Positions 35,928-44,759 of a stretch of DNA of 64,000 nucleotides are shown piece after piece; the stretch's first letter is position 1, and each line of letters opens with the position of its first letter. The stretch lies in NCBI RefSeq assembly GCF_947496875.1, contig NZ_CANMEH010000002.1:310001-374000 (forward strand). Direction: 5' to 3'. The position numbers and the translations under genes were made by a program. The notes below the pieces were generated by a model. The model saw only the letters and a program-made list of their open reading frames with translations. It ran no database searches and was not told the origin of the DNA. The DNA comes from an uncultured Paracoccus sp. GTDB lineage: Bacteria > Pseudomonadota > Alphaproteobacteria > Rhodobacterales > Rhodobacteraceae.

Positions 35928-36353
35928 TCAGCGTTCCACCGTGAAGGACCCTGTCGCGGTCGCGACCGGCCGCTCCTCGTCGTCATCCAGCGCGATGGCG
36001 CGGACAAACGCGACCGTGCGGGTGATGTGAAAGCACTCGGCCCGGGCCCGCAGCTTCTGCCGGGGCGTTGCGGACCGCATGTAGTCGATGCGCAGCGAGA
36101 TGGTCGCGGTGCCGTTCGGCAGATCCGGATGCGCCATCACCGACGCGCCGCCGCAGGTATCCATCAGCGCCGACACGACACCGCCATGGATCACGCCCGT
36201 GCGCGGGTCGCCGACCAGGTCGGCCCGCCACTCCATCTCGATCTCGGCCCGGGTGTCGCCGAAACCGGTCAGCCGCGCCCCCAGCGCGCTGACATGCGGC
36301 AGCCCGTCCATGAACTGCTTGGCGATCTTGGCGCGCTCGTCGTCCTGCGGCAT
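35928..36353 (-). CDS. PaaI-family thioesterase (first of a pair)
   Basis: A 141-residue hotdog thioesterase beginning MPQDDERAKIAKQFMDGLPH. GVIHGGVVSALMDTCGG carries the catalytic region, with the acidic residue in ALMDT, and SLRIDYMRSATP follows. Its start is about 86 bp from the large dyad at 36440, across which merR is divergently transcribed. Together with the beta-oxidation operon on the other side, this suggests a shared acyl-CoA context. Confidence 0.87.
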   Translation of the reverse strand: MPQDDERAKIAKQFMDGLPHVSALGARLTGFGDTRAEIEMEWRADLVGDPRTGVIHGGVVSALMDTCGGASVMAHPDLPNGTATISLRIDYMRSATPRQKLRARAECFHITRTVAFVRAIALDDDEERPVATATGSFTVER

Positions 36354-36439
36354 CTGCCTGTCCCCGGCTTGTGTCGGTCCGGATTACCCACGCCATCGCG
36401 ACGGACGCAAGCGCAACGATCATCCGAAGGCCGGGCCGC

Positions 36440-36475
36440 CTAGCCCTGGTTGAGCTTTGCCTCGAACAGGGCTAG
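36440..36475. promoter_or_regulatory. Large dyad upstream of merR, probable operator
   Basis: Arms CTAGCCCTGGTTGAG (36440-36454) and CTCGAACAGGGCTAG (36461-36475) are inverted repeats with 13 of 15 positions paired and a 6-base centre. It ends 26 bases before the merR start, in the divergent promoter shared with the thioesterase genes. Confidence 0.55.
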
Positions 36476-36501
36476 CGTCCGACGGAACGGGCGGAGCGGT
36501 C

Positions 36502-36903
36502 ATGCCGGGTGACTCCTATATCAGCTTCAAGGAGATGTGCGCGCGATTCGACGTGACGCCCCGCACGCTTCGTTACTACGAATACATCGAACTGCTGAGC
36601 CCGCGGCGCGAAGGTCGGTCGCGGTTCTACGGACCCCGGGAAATCGCGCGCATGAAGCTGATCATGCGCGGCCGCCGTTTCGGCTTTTCGCTGGAGGAAA
36701 TCCGTCAGTGGCTGCTGATCTATGAGCAGAAGGGCACCCGGGAACAGTATCTCGTCTGGCTCGACAGCGCCGACCGGCAGTTGAAGGTGCTGGAAAAGCA
36801 GCGCAGCGACCTGGATGCGGCGATGATCGACCTGCGCGACCTGCGCAATGAAACCGCCCGTCTGCTGGACGAGATGGACAAGTCGGACCGGTCGTCCGGC
36901 TGA
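36502..36903 (+). CDS. MerR family transcriptional regulator
   Basis: A 133-residue regulator. The N-terminal winged helix (FKEMCARFDVTPRTLRYYEYIELLSP) and wing (SRFYGPREIARMKLI) are followed by a C-terminal dimerisation coiled coil (about 85-130). It has no Cys or metal-binding loop, so a metal sensor is unlikely. It resembles small MerR proteins (LiuR-like) placed beside acyl-CoA catabolism genes. The ATG at 36502 lies downstream of the dyad. It is followed by 332 bp and then the beta-oxidation operon, which it probably controls. Confidence 0.88.
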   Translation: MPGDSYISFKEMCARFDVTPRTLRYYEYIELLSPRREGRSRFYGPREIARMKLIMRGRRFGFSLEEIRQWLLIYEQKGTREQYLVWLDSADRQLKVLEKQRSDLDAAMIDLRDLRNETARLLDEMDKSDRSSG

Positions 36904-37084
36904 CCTGCCCCGTAGGCAGGCAGAAGGCGGCAGCACGGCACCTCCGACGCGCGCGACGGTGACGCCACGTTCGGTGTTCGCGACCGGGGGAAGCCACGTA
37001 TATTGCCGCCCAGAGGAAGCATTCCCGCGGGGACGATATCGAACATCAGCCGCATGCCTGGTCCAGTGCGCGTGTAACGCCCTT

Positions 37085-37109
37085 CGCCGATTGCGCCGAT
37101 TGCGCCGAT
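37085..37109. repeat. Tandem 9-bp direct repeat
   Basis: The unit CGCCGATTG occurs at 37085 and 37094, and as CGCCGATCC from 37103. It lies in the 332-bp gap between merR and the acyl-CoA dehydrogenase. That gap holds no gene I can support and no clear promoter; a weak hairpin (CCTGCC/GGCAGG near 36904-36921) sits just after merR. Confidence 0.5.
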
Positions 37110-37235
37110 CCTGCGGACCTGCCCCGACGCCCGCGCGCATACCGGAGACGTAGTCAGTTTCGCCGTCTGCGCCCCGGACCAGACATGTGCTGACCGGCCG
37201 AGGGTCGCCAGCAACCGATCCATTAGGAGAGCGAT

Positions 37236-39011
37236 TTGACCCGCTATACCGCCCCCGTTCAGGACATGCAGTTCCTGCTGCACGACGTGCTGAAACTGTC
37301 CGACTCCGGCCTGCCGGGCCATGACGAACTGGATCGCGACTTCACCGCCGCCATCCTGGACGCCGCCGGCCAGCTCGCGACCGACGTGCTGGAGCCGCTG
37401 AACCGGGTCGGCGACGAACAAGGCTGCGTCCTGGAAAACGGAGTGGTGCGCACACCCGCGGGTTTCAAGGAGGCGTTCGAGCAGGTCAAGGCCGGCGGCT
37501 GGACCGGGCTCGACTGCGACCCGTCTTATGGCGGCCAGGGCATGCCCTATGTGCTGGGCGTCGCGACCGGCGAGATCTTTGTCAGCGCCAACCTCGCCTT
37601 CAACATGTATCAGGGGCTGACGCACGGCGCCTATTCGGCGATCCACGCGCACGGCACTGACGCGCAGAAGCAGACCTACCTGCCCAGGCTGGTGTCCTGC
37701 GACTGGACCGGGACGATGAACCTGACCGAACCGCATTGCGGGACCGATCTGGGGCTGCTGCGCACCCGGGCCGAACCGCTGGACGACGGCAGCTACAGCA
37801 TCACCGGACAGAAGATCTTCATCTCGTCCGGCGACCACGACCTGTCCGAGAACGTCATCCACCTGGTGCTCGCCCGGGCGCCGGGCGGCGGCGAGGGCAC
37901 GAAGGGCATCAGCCTGTTCATCGTGCCCAAGTTCCTGGTGAACGAGGATGGCAGCCTGGGCGAGCGCCAGCCGCTGTCCGTCGGCAAGCTGGAAGACAAG
38001 ATGGGCATTCACGGCAACGCCACCTGCGTGATGAACTATGACGGGGCGCGGGGCTGGCTGCTGGGCGACCTGCACAAGGGCATGCGCGCCATGTTCACGA
38101 TGATGAACGAGGCCCGGCTCGGCGTGGGGCTGCAGGGCTATGCGGCAGCAGAGGCGGCTTATCAGAACGCCGTCGACTATGCCCGCGACCGGCTGCAGGG
38201 CCGCGCCGTGACCGGCGTTCAGAACCCGGCGGGCCCCGCGGATCCGATCATCGTCCACCCTGATGTCCGGCGGATGCTGATGGACCAACGGTCGTTCCTG
38301 GAAGGGGCGCGGGCGCTCGCCTTCTGGGCCGCGCACATGATCGACAAGGGCCACGCGGGTGATCAGGCCGCGCACGGGCTCGTGTCGTTGCTGACTCCGG
38401 TGATCAAGGGCTTCCTGACCGACCGCGGCTTTGACGGCACCGTCCAGGCGCAACAGGTCTATGGCGGCCACGGCTATATCGAGGAATGGGGCATGTCGCA
38501 GTTCGTGCGCGATGCCCGGATCGCGATGATCTACGAAGGGGCGAACGGCATCCAGGCGCTGGATCTGGTGGGCCGCAAGCTGGCGCAGGACGGCGGCAGG
38601 CATGTCATGGCGTTCTTCGACCTGGTGAAGACCTTCATCAGGACGCACGAGGGCAATGCCACGCTCAAGGCCGACTTCCTCGACCCGCTCAAGGCCGCGT
38701 CGAAGGACCTGCAGGCGGCCGCGATGTTCTTCATGGAACGGGGCATGAAGAACCCCAACGATGCGCTGGCCGGCAGCTATGACTTCATGCACCTGTTCGG
38801 CCACACGGCCTTGGGGCTGATGTGGGCACAGATGGCGGTGGCGGCGCAGGCCATGCTGGACGCCGGCGAAGGCGACGCGGCGTTCCTGAACGACAAGCTG
38901 ACCACCGGCCGCTACTACATGGCGCGGCAACTGCCGATCACGGCCACGCATCTGGCGCGGATATCCTCGGGCTCGGATACGGTCATGGCGTTGGCCGCCG
39001 ATCGGTTCTGA
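37236..39011 (+). CDS. Acyl-CoA dehydrogenase (DmdC/FadE-like, with C-terminal extension)
   Basis: A 591-residue FAD-dependent acyl-CoA dehydrogenase with an extra C-terminal domain, the long form seen in FadE-like and DmdC-like enzymes. The first step of beta-oxidation is expected. [19 protein letters not shown] (FAD region), [13 protein letters not shown] and [14 protein letters not shown], with the catalytic Glu region, are present. The start is TTG at 37236, supported by TAGGAGA six bases upstream and by the native [12 protein letters not shown]-terminus. It heads an operon with GST, thiolase and FadJ genes. Confidence 0.92.
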   Translation: MTRYTAPVQDMQFLLHDVLKLSDSGLPGHDELDRDFTAAILDAAGQLATDVLEPLNRVGDEQGCVLENGVVRTPAGFKEAFEQVKAGGWTGLDCDPSYGGQGMPYVLGVATGEIFVSANLAFNMYQGLTHGAYSAIHAHGTDAQKQTYLPRLVSCDWTGTMNLTEPHCGTDLGLLRTRAEPLDDGSYSITGQKIFISSGDHDLSENVIHLVLARAPGGGEGTKGISLFIVPKFLVNEDGSLGERQPLSVGKLEDKMGIHGNATCVMNYDGARGWLLGDLHKGMRAMFTMMNEARLGVGLQGYAAAEAAYQNAVDYARDRLQGRAVTGVQNPAGPADPIIVHPDVRRMLMDQRSFLEGARALAFWAAHMIDKGHAGDQAAHGLVSLLTPVIKGFLTDRGFDGTVQAQQVYGGHGYIEEWGMSQFVRDARIAMIYEGANGIQALDLVGRKLAQDGGRHVMAFFDLVKTFIRTHEGNATLKADFLDPLKAASKDLQAAAMFFMERGMKNPNDALAGSYDFMHLFGHTALGLMWAQMAVAAQAMLDAGEGDAAFLNDKLTTGRYYMARQLPITATHLARISSGSDTVMALAADRF

Positions 39012-39170
39012 AGATCGTCGTTCGTTTGCGGCAGTGTGCCGGGCCGGGTTCCAATCAGACCCTCGTCTTTCCAGACTATGGCACATCTGCGATCAATTGC
39101 GGCAAGGTTCCCATGGGGGAGCCGCGTTTCGGCGGAGTGTTGAAGGGCGATGAATAGTGGGGAGGGCGGG

Positions 39171-39797
39171 ATGACCGCGAAACTCTGGTGCTTTGGCGAA
39201 TCCGGCAACGCCTACAAGGCGGCGCTGACGCTGGAACTGGCGGGCTACGACTGGGAGCCGGTCCAGGTCGCCTTCTTCAGCGGCGAAACACGCGGACCGG
39301 ATTTCATCGGGCTGAACGAGATGGGCGAGGTCCCGGTCTTTCGCGAAGGCGACCTGACCCTGACCCAGTCGGCCGTCATCCAGCTCCATGTCGCCGAAAG
39401 AACGGGCAAGTTCCTGGGGCGCGACCGCAATGAGGTCCTGCGCTGGATGTTCTTCGACAACCACCGTCTGTCCGGCCAGGCCGGTCCGGCCCGGTTCCTG
39501 ATGAATTTTCTGCCGGCGGAAAAGCGGCCTGCGGGCGCCATCGATTATCTGCAGGGGCGGCTGCGGGCGTCCTACAAGGTGCTGGAGCGGCATCTGGAGG
39601 GCCGCGACTGGGTCGCCGATGCCGAGCCGACGATCGCCGATTTCGCCTGCTGCGGGTATCTGTTCTATCCTGAGCCGTTCGGCTTCGACCGCGCCGACTG
39701 GCCCCGCATGGGCGCCTGGCTGGACCGCATCGCGGCCCTGCCCGGCTGGAAACACCCCTATGATCTGATGCCCGGCAGCCCTGCCGACCGGGCGTGA
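39171..39797 (+). CDS. Glutathione S-transferase family protein
   Basis: A 208-residue GST. The thioredoxin-like N-terminal half begins MTAKLWCFGESGNAYKAAL and has the cis-Pro region EVPVF and the TQSAVI segment; an alpha-helical C-terminal domain follows. GGGAGGG precedes ATG 39171, so the in-frame start at 39150 is not used. It is embedded between the acyl-CoA dehydrogenase and thiolase genes, 11 bp before the latter. Its substrate is unknown; involvement in thiol or acyl-CoA handling is inference. Confidence 0.87.
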   Translation: MTAKLWCFGESGNAYKAALTLELAGYDWEPVQVAFFSGETRGPDFIGLNEMGEVPVFREGDLTLTQSAVIQLHVAERTGKFLGRDRNEVLRWMFFDNHRLSGQAGPARFLMNFLPAEKRPAGAIDYLQGRLRASYKVLERHLEGRDWVADAEPTIADFACCGYLFYPEPFGFDRADWPRMGAWLDRIAALPGWKHPYDLMPGSPADRA

Positions 39798-39807
39798 AGG
39801 AGACCAG

Positions 39808-41019
39808 ATGACCGACGCCTTTATCTTTGACGCCGCTCGGACCCCGCGCGGCAAGGGCCGCCCCGACGGCAGCCTGCACGAGGTCACCTCGCTGGCCCTA
39901 TCGGCCCGCCTGCTGAACGCCATGAAGGATCGCAACGGGCTGGACGGGCAGTCGGTCGAGGATGTGATCTGGGGCAACGCCACCCAGGTCATGGAACAGG
40001 GCGGCTGCCTGGCACGGTCAGCCGTGCTGCTGTCCGACCTGGACGAATCCATCCCCGGCCTGTCGATCAACCGCTTTTGCGCCTCGGGGATGGAGGCGGT
40101 GAACCTGGCGGCGAACCAGATCAGGGGCAGCGCCGGTCAGGCCTATCTGGCGGGCGGGGTCGAGATGATGGGTCGCGTCCCGATGGGCAGCGACGGGTTC
40201 GCGATCGGCGTCGATCCCAGCGTCGCGATGAAGACCTATTTCGTGCCTCAGGGCATCTCGGCCGACATCATCGCCACCGAGTACGGGTTCACCCGGGAAG
40301 AGGCCGATGCGCTGGCGGTGGAATCCCAGCGGCGCGCCAAGCAGGCCTGGGACGAGGGACGCTTCGACAAGTCGGTCGTCCCGGTCACCGACCAGAACGG
40401 GCTGACCATCTTGGACCGGGATGAATACATGCGCCCCGACACCACGCTGGAATCTCTTGCCGCACTGAAGCCCAGCTTCAAGGACATGGGCGAGGTGATG
40501 CCCGGCTTCGACAAGGTGGCGCTGCTGAAATATCCGCATCTTCCCGAGATCCGGCACATCCACCACGCCGGAAACTCGTCGGGCATCGTCGATGGCGCCG
40601 CCGCAGTGCTGGTGGGGACCAGGGAATGGGGCGAGGCGCGCGGCCTGAAACCGCGCGCCCGCATCCGCGCCACGGCCAAGATCGGCACCGATCCGACGAT
40701 CATGCTGACCGGGCCGGTCCCCGTTACCGACAAGATCCTGCGCGAGGCCGGGATGTCGATCGGCGACATCGACCTGTTCGAGGTGAACGAGGCCTTTGCC
40801 GCCGTGGTGCTGCGCTTTCTGCAGGCGTTCCAGGTGTCGCCCGATCGGGTGAACGTCAATGGCGGGGCGATGGCACTGGGCCACCCGCTGGGCGCCACCG
40901 GCGCGATCATCATCGGGACGCTGCTGGACGAACTGGAACGGCAGGACAAGGAAACCGGTCTGGCCACCCTGTGCGTCGCGTCCGGCATGGGCGCCGCCAC
41001 GATCATCGAGCGGGTGTGA
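39808..41019 (+). CDS. Acetyl-CoA C-acyltransferase (thiolase)
   Basis: A 403-residue thiolase that cleaves 3-ketoacyl-CoA in beta-oxidation. The nucleophile is C91 in NRFCASGME. The His site is NGGAMALGHPLGATGA and the second Cys is in TLCVASGMGAATI. The sequence is FadA-like. GAAGGAG precedes the ATG. It is followed 11 bp later by fadJ, forming the usual thiolase/multifunctional-enzyme pair. Confidence 0.93.
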   Translation: MTDAFIFDAARTPRGKGRPDGSLHEVTSLALSARLLNAMKDRNGLDGQSVEDVIWGNATQVMEQGGCLARSAVLLSDLDESIPGLSINRFCASGMEAVNLAANQIRGSAGQAYLAGGVEMMGRVPMGSDGFAIGVDPSVAMKTYFVPQGISADIIATEYGFTREEADALAVESQRRAKQAWDEGRFDKSVVPVTDQNGLTILDRDEYMRPDTTLESLAALKPSFKDMGEVMPGFDKVALLKYPHLPEIRHIHHAGNSSGIVDGAAAVLVGTREWGEARGLKPRARIRATAKIGTDPTIMLTGPVPVTDKILREAGMSIGDIDLFEVNEAFAAVVLRFLQAFQVSPDRVNVNGGAMALGHPLGATGAIIIGTLLDELERQDKETGLATLCVASGMGAATIIERV

Positions 41020-41030
41020 GGAGAATCGAG

Positions 41031-43220
41031 ATGACCGATTTCACCATGGACAAGGGCGACGACGGCGTCGCCGTGATCACCTGGGACGTCCCCGGCAAGT
41101 CGATGAACGTCCTGTCGATGGAGGGCGCGCAGCAGCTGGGCGGCCTGATCGACGCCGCCCTGTCCGACGACGCCGTCAGAGGCATCGTCATCACCAGTGG
41201 CAAGAAGGACTTTGCCGCCGGCATGGACCTGAACGTGATCGCCGGCATGAAGGACGCGGGCGGCGCCCGGGCCGTGTTCGACGGGGTCATGTCGCTGCAT
41301 AACCTGCTGCGCAAGATCGAGCGCGCCGGCATGGACCCCAAGACGCTGAAGGGCGGCAAGCCGATCGCGGCCGCCCTGCCCGGCACGGCCCTGGGGATCG
41401 GGCTCGAACTGCCGCTCGCCACCCACCGGATCTTTGCGGCCGACAACGCCAAGGCCAAGATCGGCCTGCCGGAAATCATGGTCGGCATCTTTCCCGGCGC
41501 CGGCGGCACGACGCGACTGGTGCGCAAGATGGGCGCCATGGCCGCCGCCCCGATCCTGCTGGAAGGAAAGCTGAACGATCCGAAGAAGGCCAGGGCCGCG
41601 GGCCTGATCGACGAGGTGGTGGACGATCCCGTCGGCAGCGCCCGTGACTGGGTGCTGCAGGCCTCGGACGCCGACCTCGTCAAGCCGTGGGACCAGAAGG
41701 GCTACAAGATGCCCGGCGGCACGCCCTATCACCCGGCGGGCTTCATGACCTTCCTGGGCGCCAACGCGATGGTGCTGGGCAGGACGATGGGCGTCTATCC
41801 GGCGGCCAAGGCGCTGCTCAGCGCCGTATACGAAGGGTCGCTGGTGCCGTTCGACACCGCCCTGCGGATCGAGGCGCGCTGGTTCACCCATGTCCTGATG
41901 AACCCGTCCTCGGCCAACATGATCCGCAGCCTGTTCATCAACAAGGAGGCGCTGGAAAAGGGCGCAAACCGACCCGACGTGCCCGACCAGACGGTCCGCA
42001 AGGTTGGCATCCTGGGGGCCGGGATGATGGGCGCCGGCATCGCCTATGTCAGCGCCACTGCGGGGATCGAGGTGGTGCTGATCGATGCCGCGCAGGACGC
42101 CGCCGATCGGGGCAAGGCCCACTCAGAATCCCTGCTCGACAAGGGCATCCAGCGCAAGAAGGTGACCGAGGCGAGGAAGGCCGAGGTCCTGAGCCGCATC
42201 CTGGCCACCACCGACTATGCCGCGCTGGACGGCTGCGACCTGATCGTCGAGGCGGTTTTCGAGGACATCGACGTCAAGGCCGACGTCACCCGCAAGGCCG
42301 AGGCGGTCATTCCCGCGGACGCGATCTTCGCCACCAATACCTCGACTCTGCCGATCTCGGAGTTGGCGCGCGCTTCGCAGCGGCCCGACCAGTTCATCGG
42401 CATCCATTTCTTCAGCCCCGTCGACAAAATGGCGCTGGTGGAAATTATCAAAGGCGGGGAAACCGGGGACCGCGCCGTGGCCAAGGCGCTCGATTTCGTC
42501 CGCCAGATCCGCAAGACCCCGATCGTGGTGAACGACGAACGGTTCTTCTACGCCAATCGCTGCATCATCCCCTATATCAACGAAGGGGTGCGGATGGTGG
42601 GTGAAGGCGTGAACCCCACCCTGGTCGAGAATGCGGCCAAGATGATGGGCATGCCGCTGGGGCCGCTGCAGTTGATCGACGAGACGTCGATCGACCTGGG
42701 CGTCAAGATCGCCAAGGCGACCCGCGCCGCCATGGGCAACGACTATCCGGATGGCAATGTCGACGACGTCCTGTTCTGGATGGCCGATCAGGGCCGCATG
42801 GGCCGCAAGTCAAAGGCCGGGTTCTACGCCTATGACGACGCCGGCAAGCGGACCGGCCTGTGGTCGGGACTGGACGACCGGTTCCCGCGTGCCGACGACC
42901 AGCCGGAACTGACCGAGGTGCAGCATCGCCTGATGATGGTGCAGGCGCTGGAAGCCGTCCGGGCGCTGGAGGCCGGCGTGCTGGAGGACATCCGCGAGGG
43001 CGACGTGGGCGCCATCCTCGGCTGGGGGTTCGCGCCCTGGACCGGGGGACCGTTCGGCTGGCTCGACATGCTGGGCGCCCCGCGCGCCGTTGAGATCGCC
43101 GAGGCGCTGTCCGATCGGCACGGCGACCGCTTCGCCCCTCCGGCCCTGCTGCGCGAGATGGCGGAGCGGGGTGAGAGCTTCTATGGCCGTTTCGGCCCGG
43201 ACCAGAAGAAGGCCGCCTGA
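41031..43220 (+). CDS. FadJ/FadB-type multifunctional enzyme (enoyl-CoA hydratase / 3-hydroxyacyl-CoA dehydrogenase)
   Basis: A 729-residue enzyme catalysing hydration and oxidation of enoyl-CoA. The N-terminal hydratase domain (about 1-290) retains both catalytic Glu (GLELPLATH and IGLPE). The NAD domain starts VGILGAGMMGAGIAYVSA near 320, followed by the C-terminal dehydrogenase domain with FFSPVDKMALVEII. GAGGAGAATCGAG precedes ATG 41031; a frame open back to 40626 overlaps the thiolase and is rejected. It is the last gene of the operon. Confidence 0.94.
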   Translation: MTDFTMDKGDDGVAVITWDVPGKSMNVLSMEGAQQLGGLIDAALSDDAVRGIVITSGKKDFAAGMDLNVIAGMKDAGGARAVFDGVMSLHNLLRKIERAGMDPKTLKGGKPIAAALPGTALGIGLELPLATHRIFAADNAKAKIGLPEIMVGIFPGAGGTTRLVRKMGAMAAAPILLEGKLNDPKKARAAGLIDEVVDDPVGSARDWVLQASDADLVKPWDQKGYKMPGGTPYHPAGFMTFLGANAMVLGRTMGVYPAAKALLSAVYEGSLVPFDTALRIEARWFTHVLMNPSSANMIRSLFINKEALEKGANRPDVPDQTVRKVGILGAGMMGAGIAYVSATAGIEVVLIDAAQDAADRGKAHSESLLDKGIQRKKVTEARKAEVLSRILATTDYAALDGCDLIVEAVFEDIDVKADVTRKAEAVIPADAIFATNTSTLPISELARASQRPDQFIGIHFFSPVDKMALVEIIKGGETGDRAVAKALDFVRQIRKTPIVVNDERFFYANRCIIPYINEGVRMVGEGVNPTLVENAAKMMGMPLGPLQLIDETSIDLGVKIAKATRAAMGNDYPDGNVDDVLFWMADQGRMGRKSKAGFYAYDDAGKRTGLWSGLDDRFPRADDQPELTEVQHRLMMVQALEAVRALEAGVLEDIREGDVGAILGWGFAPWTGGPFGWLDMLGAPRAVEIAEALSDRHGDRFAPPALLREMAERGESFYGRFGPDQKKAA

Positions 43221-43230
43221 GTGCGGCGCG

Positions 43231-43251
43231 GGCCGGGCTTCGCGCCCGGTC
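43231..43251. terminator. Possible bidirectional terminator hairpin
   Basis: CCGGGC (43233-43238) and GCCCGG (43244-43249) form a stem with loop TTCGC, extendable by two pairs including a wobble. It lies between the convergent fadJ and universal-stress genes. No T-run on either strand, so it may be a Rho-assisted or simple stop hairpin. Confidence 0.35.
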
Positions 43252-43268
43252 CGCAGGGCCGCCGATAC

Positions 43269-44564
43269 TTATGGCTCGATCGTGTCGCTCAGTATCGTCT
43301 CGTAGGCGCCGCTGTCCTGAACACGCTCCACAACGCCGCCATAGCTCCGCCCGGAACTGGAGGTCCCGAGAACGATCGCCTGGGCGCCATGCCTGTCCGC
43401 GGCGCGCACGATTTCCTCGTCAGGGTGCCCGAACACCACCTCCAGCACCTCGTCGCCCGTGCCGCAGGTCTCCAGCCAGGCGGCGACTCGCGTCCTGACG
43501 GCTGAGAGGTCGGCGGCGATCAGCGACAGGCGATCCGCAGTCGAGGCCCGCGCGGACAGCGCGCCGTCCAGGACCGCCAGCACGTGGACGGGCGCGCCGC
43601 GGGCGGCGCCGGCCTCGACCGCGCGGGAAAGCACGGGCTGCTGCCACGCCAGCCTGGCCGGATCGATCGCGGCGATGACCGGTCCCTTGGGCGGCAGGAC
43701 CCGCTCGACCGCGGTGGTGTCGGGAACGATCAGAAGGTTGGTGACCGGACGTCCCAGCAGTTCGGACGCCGTGCTCCCGAAGGCGAGACTGGCCAGTACG
43801 CCCCGCCCGCGTGTGCCGATGACGACCAGATCCGCCCTGCAGTGTCGCGCCACCTGGCGGATGGCGCTGACGGCGGACCCCTGCGCGGCGATGTAGTCCA
43901 CACTGCCGCCGGCGAATTGCTGCGGATGATAGTGCCGCCGCAGCCTCGTTTCGAGGTCCGGGTTGCGCCGGATCAGGCCGCCAAACATGTCCTGAGCGCC
44001 GGCCGCATCCGCGCCGCGGGCCGGGGCGACCAGCATCTCGTCGGCTGACAGGACGCGCAGCGCGACGTCGCGCGTGAGACCCAGATCCGCGCTGACCTGC
44101 AGGGCGCGATCCGCACGCGGCGTCAGGTCCGTGGCGAACAGAACGGTCGGACGCACCACCGGCAGCGGTGCGATGATCATCGCCACCGGACACCTGCCCC
44201 GGCGCATCAGCCGGTCCGCCGTGGTGCCGCGCATCCGGTCCAGGAACCGGCGGGATCGCGGGGCGCCGACGAGGATCAGCCCGGCCGCGACCTCATCCGC
44301 GTGGCTTAGGATTTCCTCGTCGGGGGTTCCGACCAGAACCCGCGTCTCGACCGCGACGCCGGAAAGCCGGCGCGCCTCGCGCAGCAGTTCGGCCCCCTCG
44401 ATCTCGATCTCGGCGGCGGCGACGGGTTCGCCGCCGACATCATCCACCACATGCAGCAGGACGATCCGGCCGGCCCCCATCCGCGTGGCGAAGAACGGGG
44501 CCGCCTGAAGCGCCAGATCGGAACGATCGGAAAGGTCGCTGGCAATGATCAGGGTCGGGCTCAT
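43269..44564 (-). CDS. Triple-domain universal stress protein
   Basis: A 431-residue protein made of three USP domains in a row (about 1-140, 140-270, 275-431). Only the central domain keeps the ATP-binding pattern G-x2-G-x9-G-S (GTRGRG...FGST). The first has Arg in place of the second Gly (GAPRSRR...RGTT) and the third lacks the pattern. No signal peptide is present. USPs support survival under stress. ATG 44564 fits MSPTLIIASDLSD. It is divergent from a large Na+/H+ antiporter over 195 bp, a likely functional pair. Confidence 0.88.
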   Translation of the reverse strand: MSPTLIIASDLSDRSDLALQAAPFFATRMGAGRIVLLHVVDDVGGEPVAAAEIEIEGAELLREARRLSGVAVETRVLVGTPDEEILSHADEVAAGLILVGAPRSRRFLDRMRGTTADRLMRRGRCPVAMIIAPLPVVRPTVLFATDLTPRADRALQVSADLGLTRDVALRVLSADEMLVAPARGADAAGAQDMFGGLIRRNPDLETRLRRHYHPQQFAGGSVDYIAAQGSAVSAIRQVARHCRADLVVIGTRGRGVLASLAFGSTASELLGRPVTNLLIVPDTTAVERVLPPKGPVIAAIDPARLAWQQPVLSRAVEAGAARGAPVHVLAVLDGALSARASTADRLSLIAADLSAVRTRVAAWLETCGTGDEVLEVVFGHPDEEIVRAADRHGAQAIVLGTSSSGRSYGGVVERVQDSGAYETILSDTIEP

Positions 44565-44603
44565 GGGTACACGGCTATCCCGAACGCTTCCGGCGAGAGG
44601 GTC

Positions 44604-44631
44604 ATTATGCGCAGCGACCGCCGCGGGTAAA
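44604..44631 (-). promoter_or_regulatory. Probable promoter of the triple-USP gene
   Basis: Leftward TTTACC (44631-44626) and CATAAT (44609-44604) with a 16-base spacer. The -10 matches 5 of 6 consensus positions and the -35 matches 4 of 6. It would start transcription about 30 bases before the ATG. Confidence 0.4.
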
Positions 44632-44759
44632 GTCGGGGGTCGTGCTGGCCTCGCCACAGGCGTGTCTTTCGGGGCACACCGTCGAATTCAGCGCGTCGCG
44701 GGCATTGCGCCCGGAAATCCGATCTACACGCCGCGGCGGAATCGGGTTACTTGAAAATC

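Noticed and set aside
37085..37111. CRISPR-like direct repeats
   Set aside because: Only 2.8 copies of a 9-bp unit with no spacers and no cas genes anywhere in the window.
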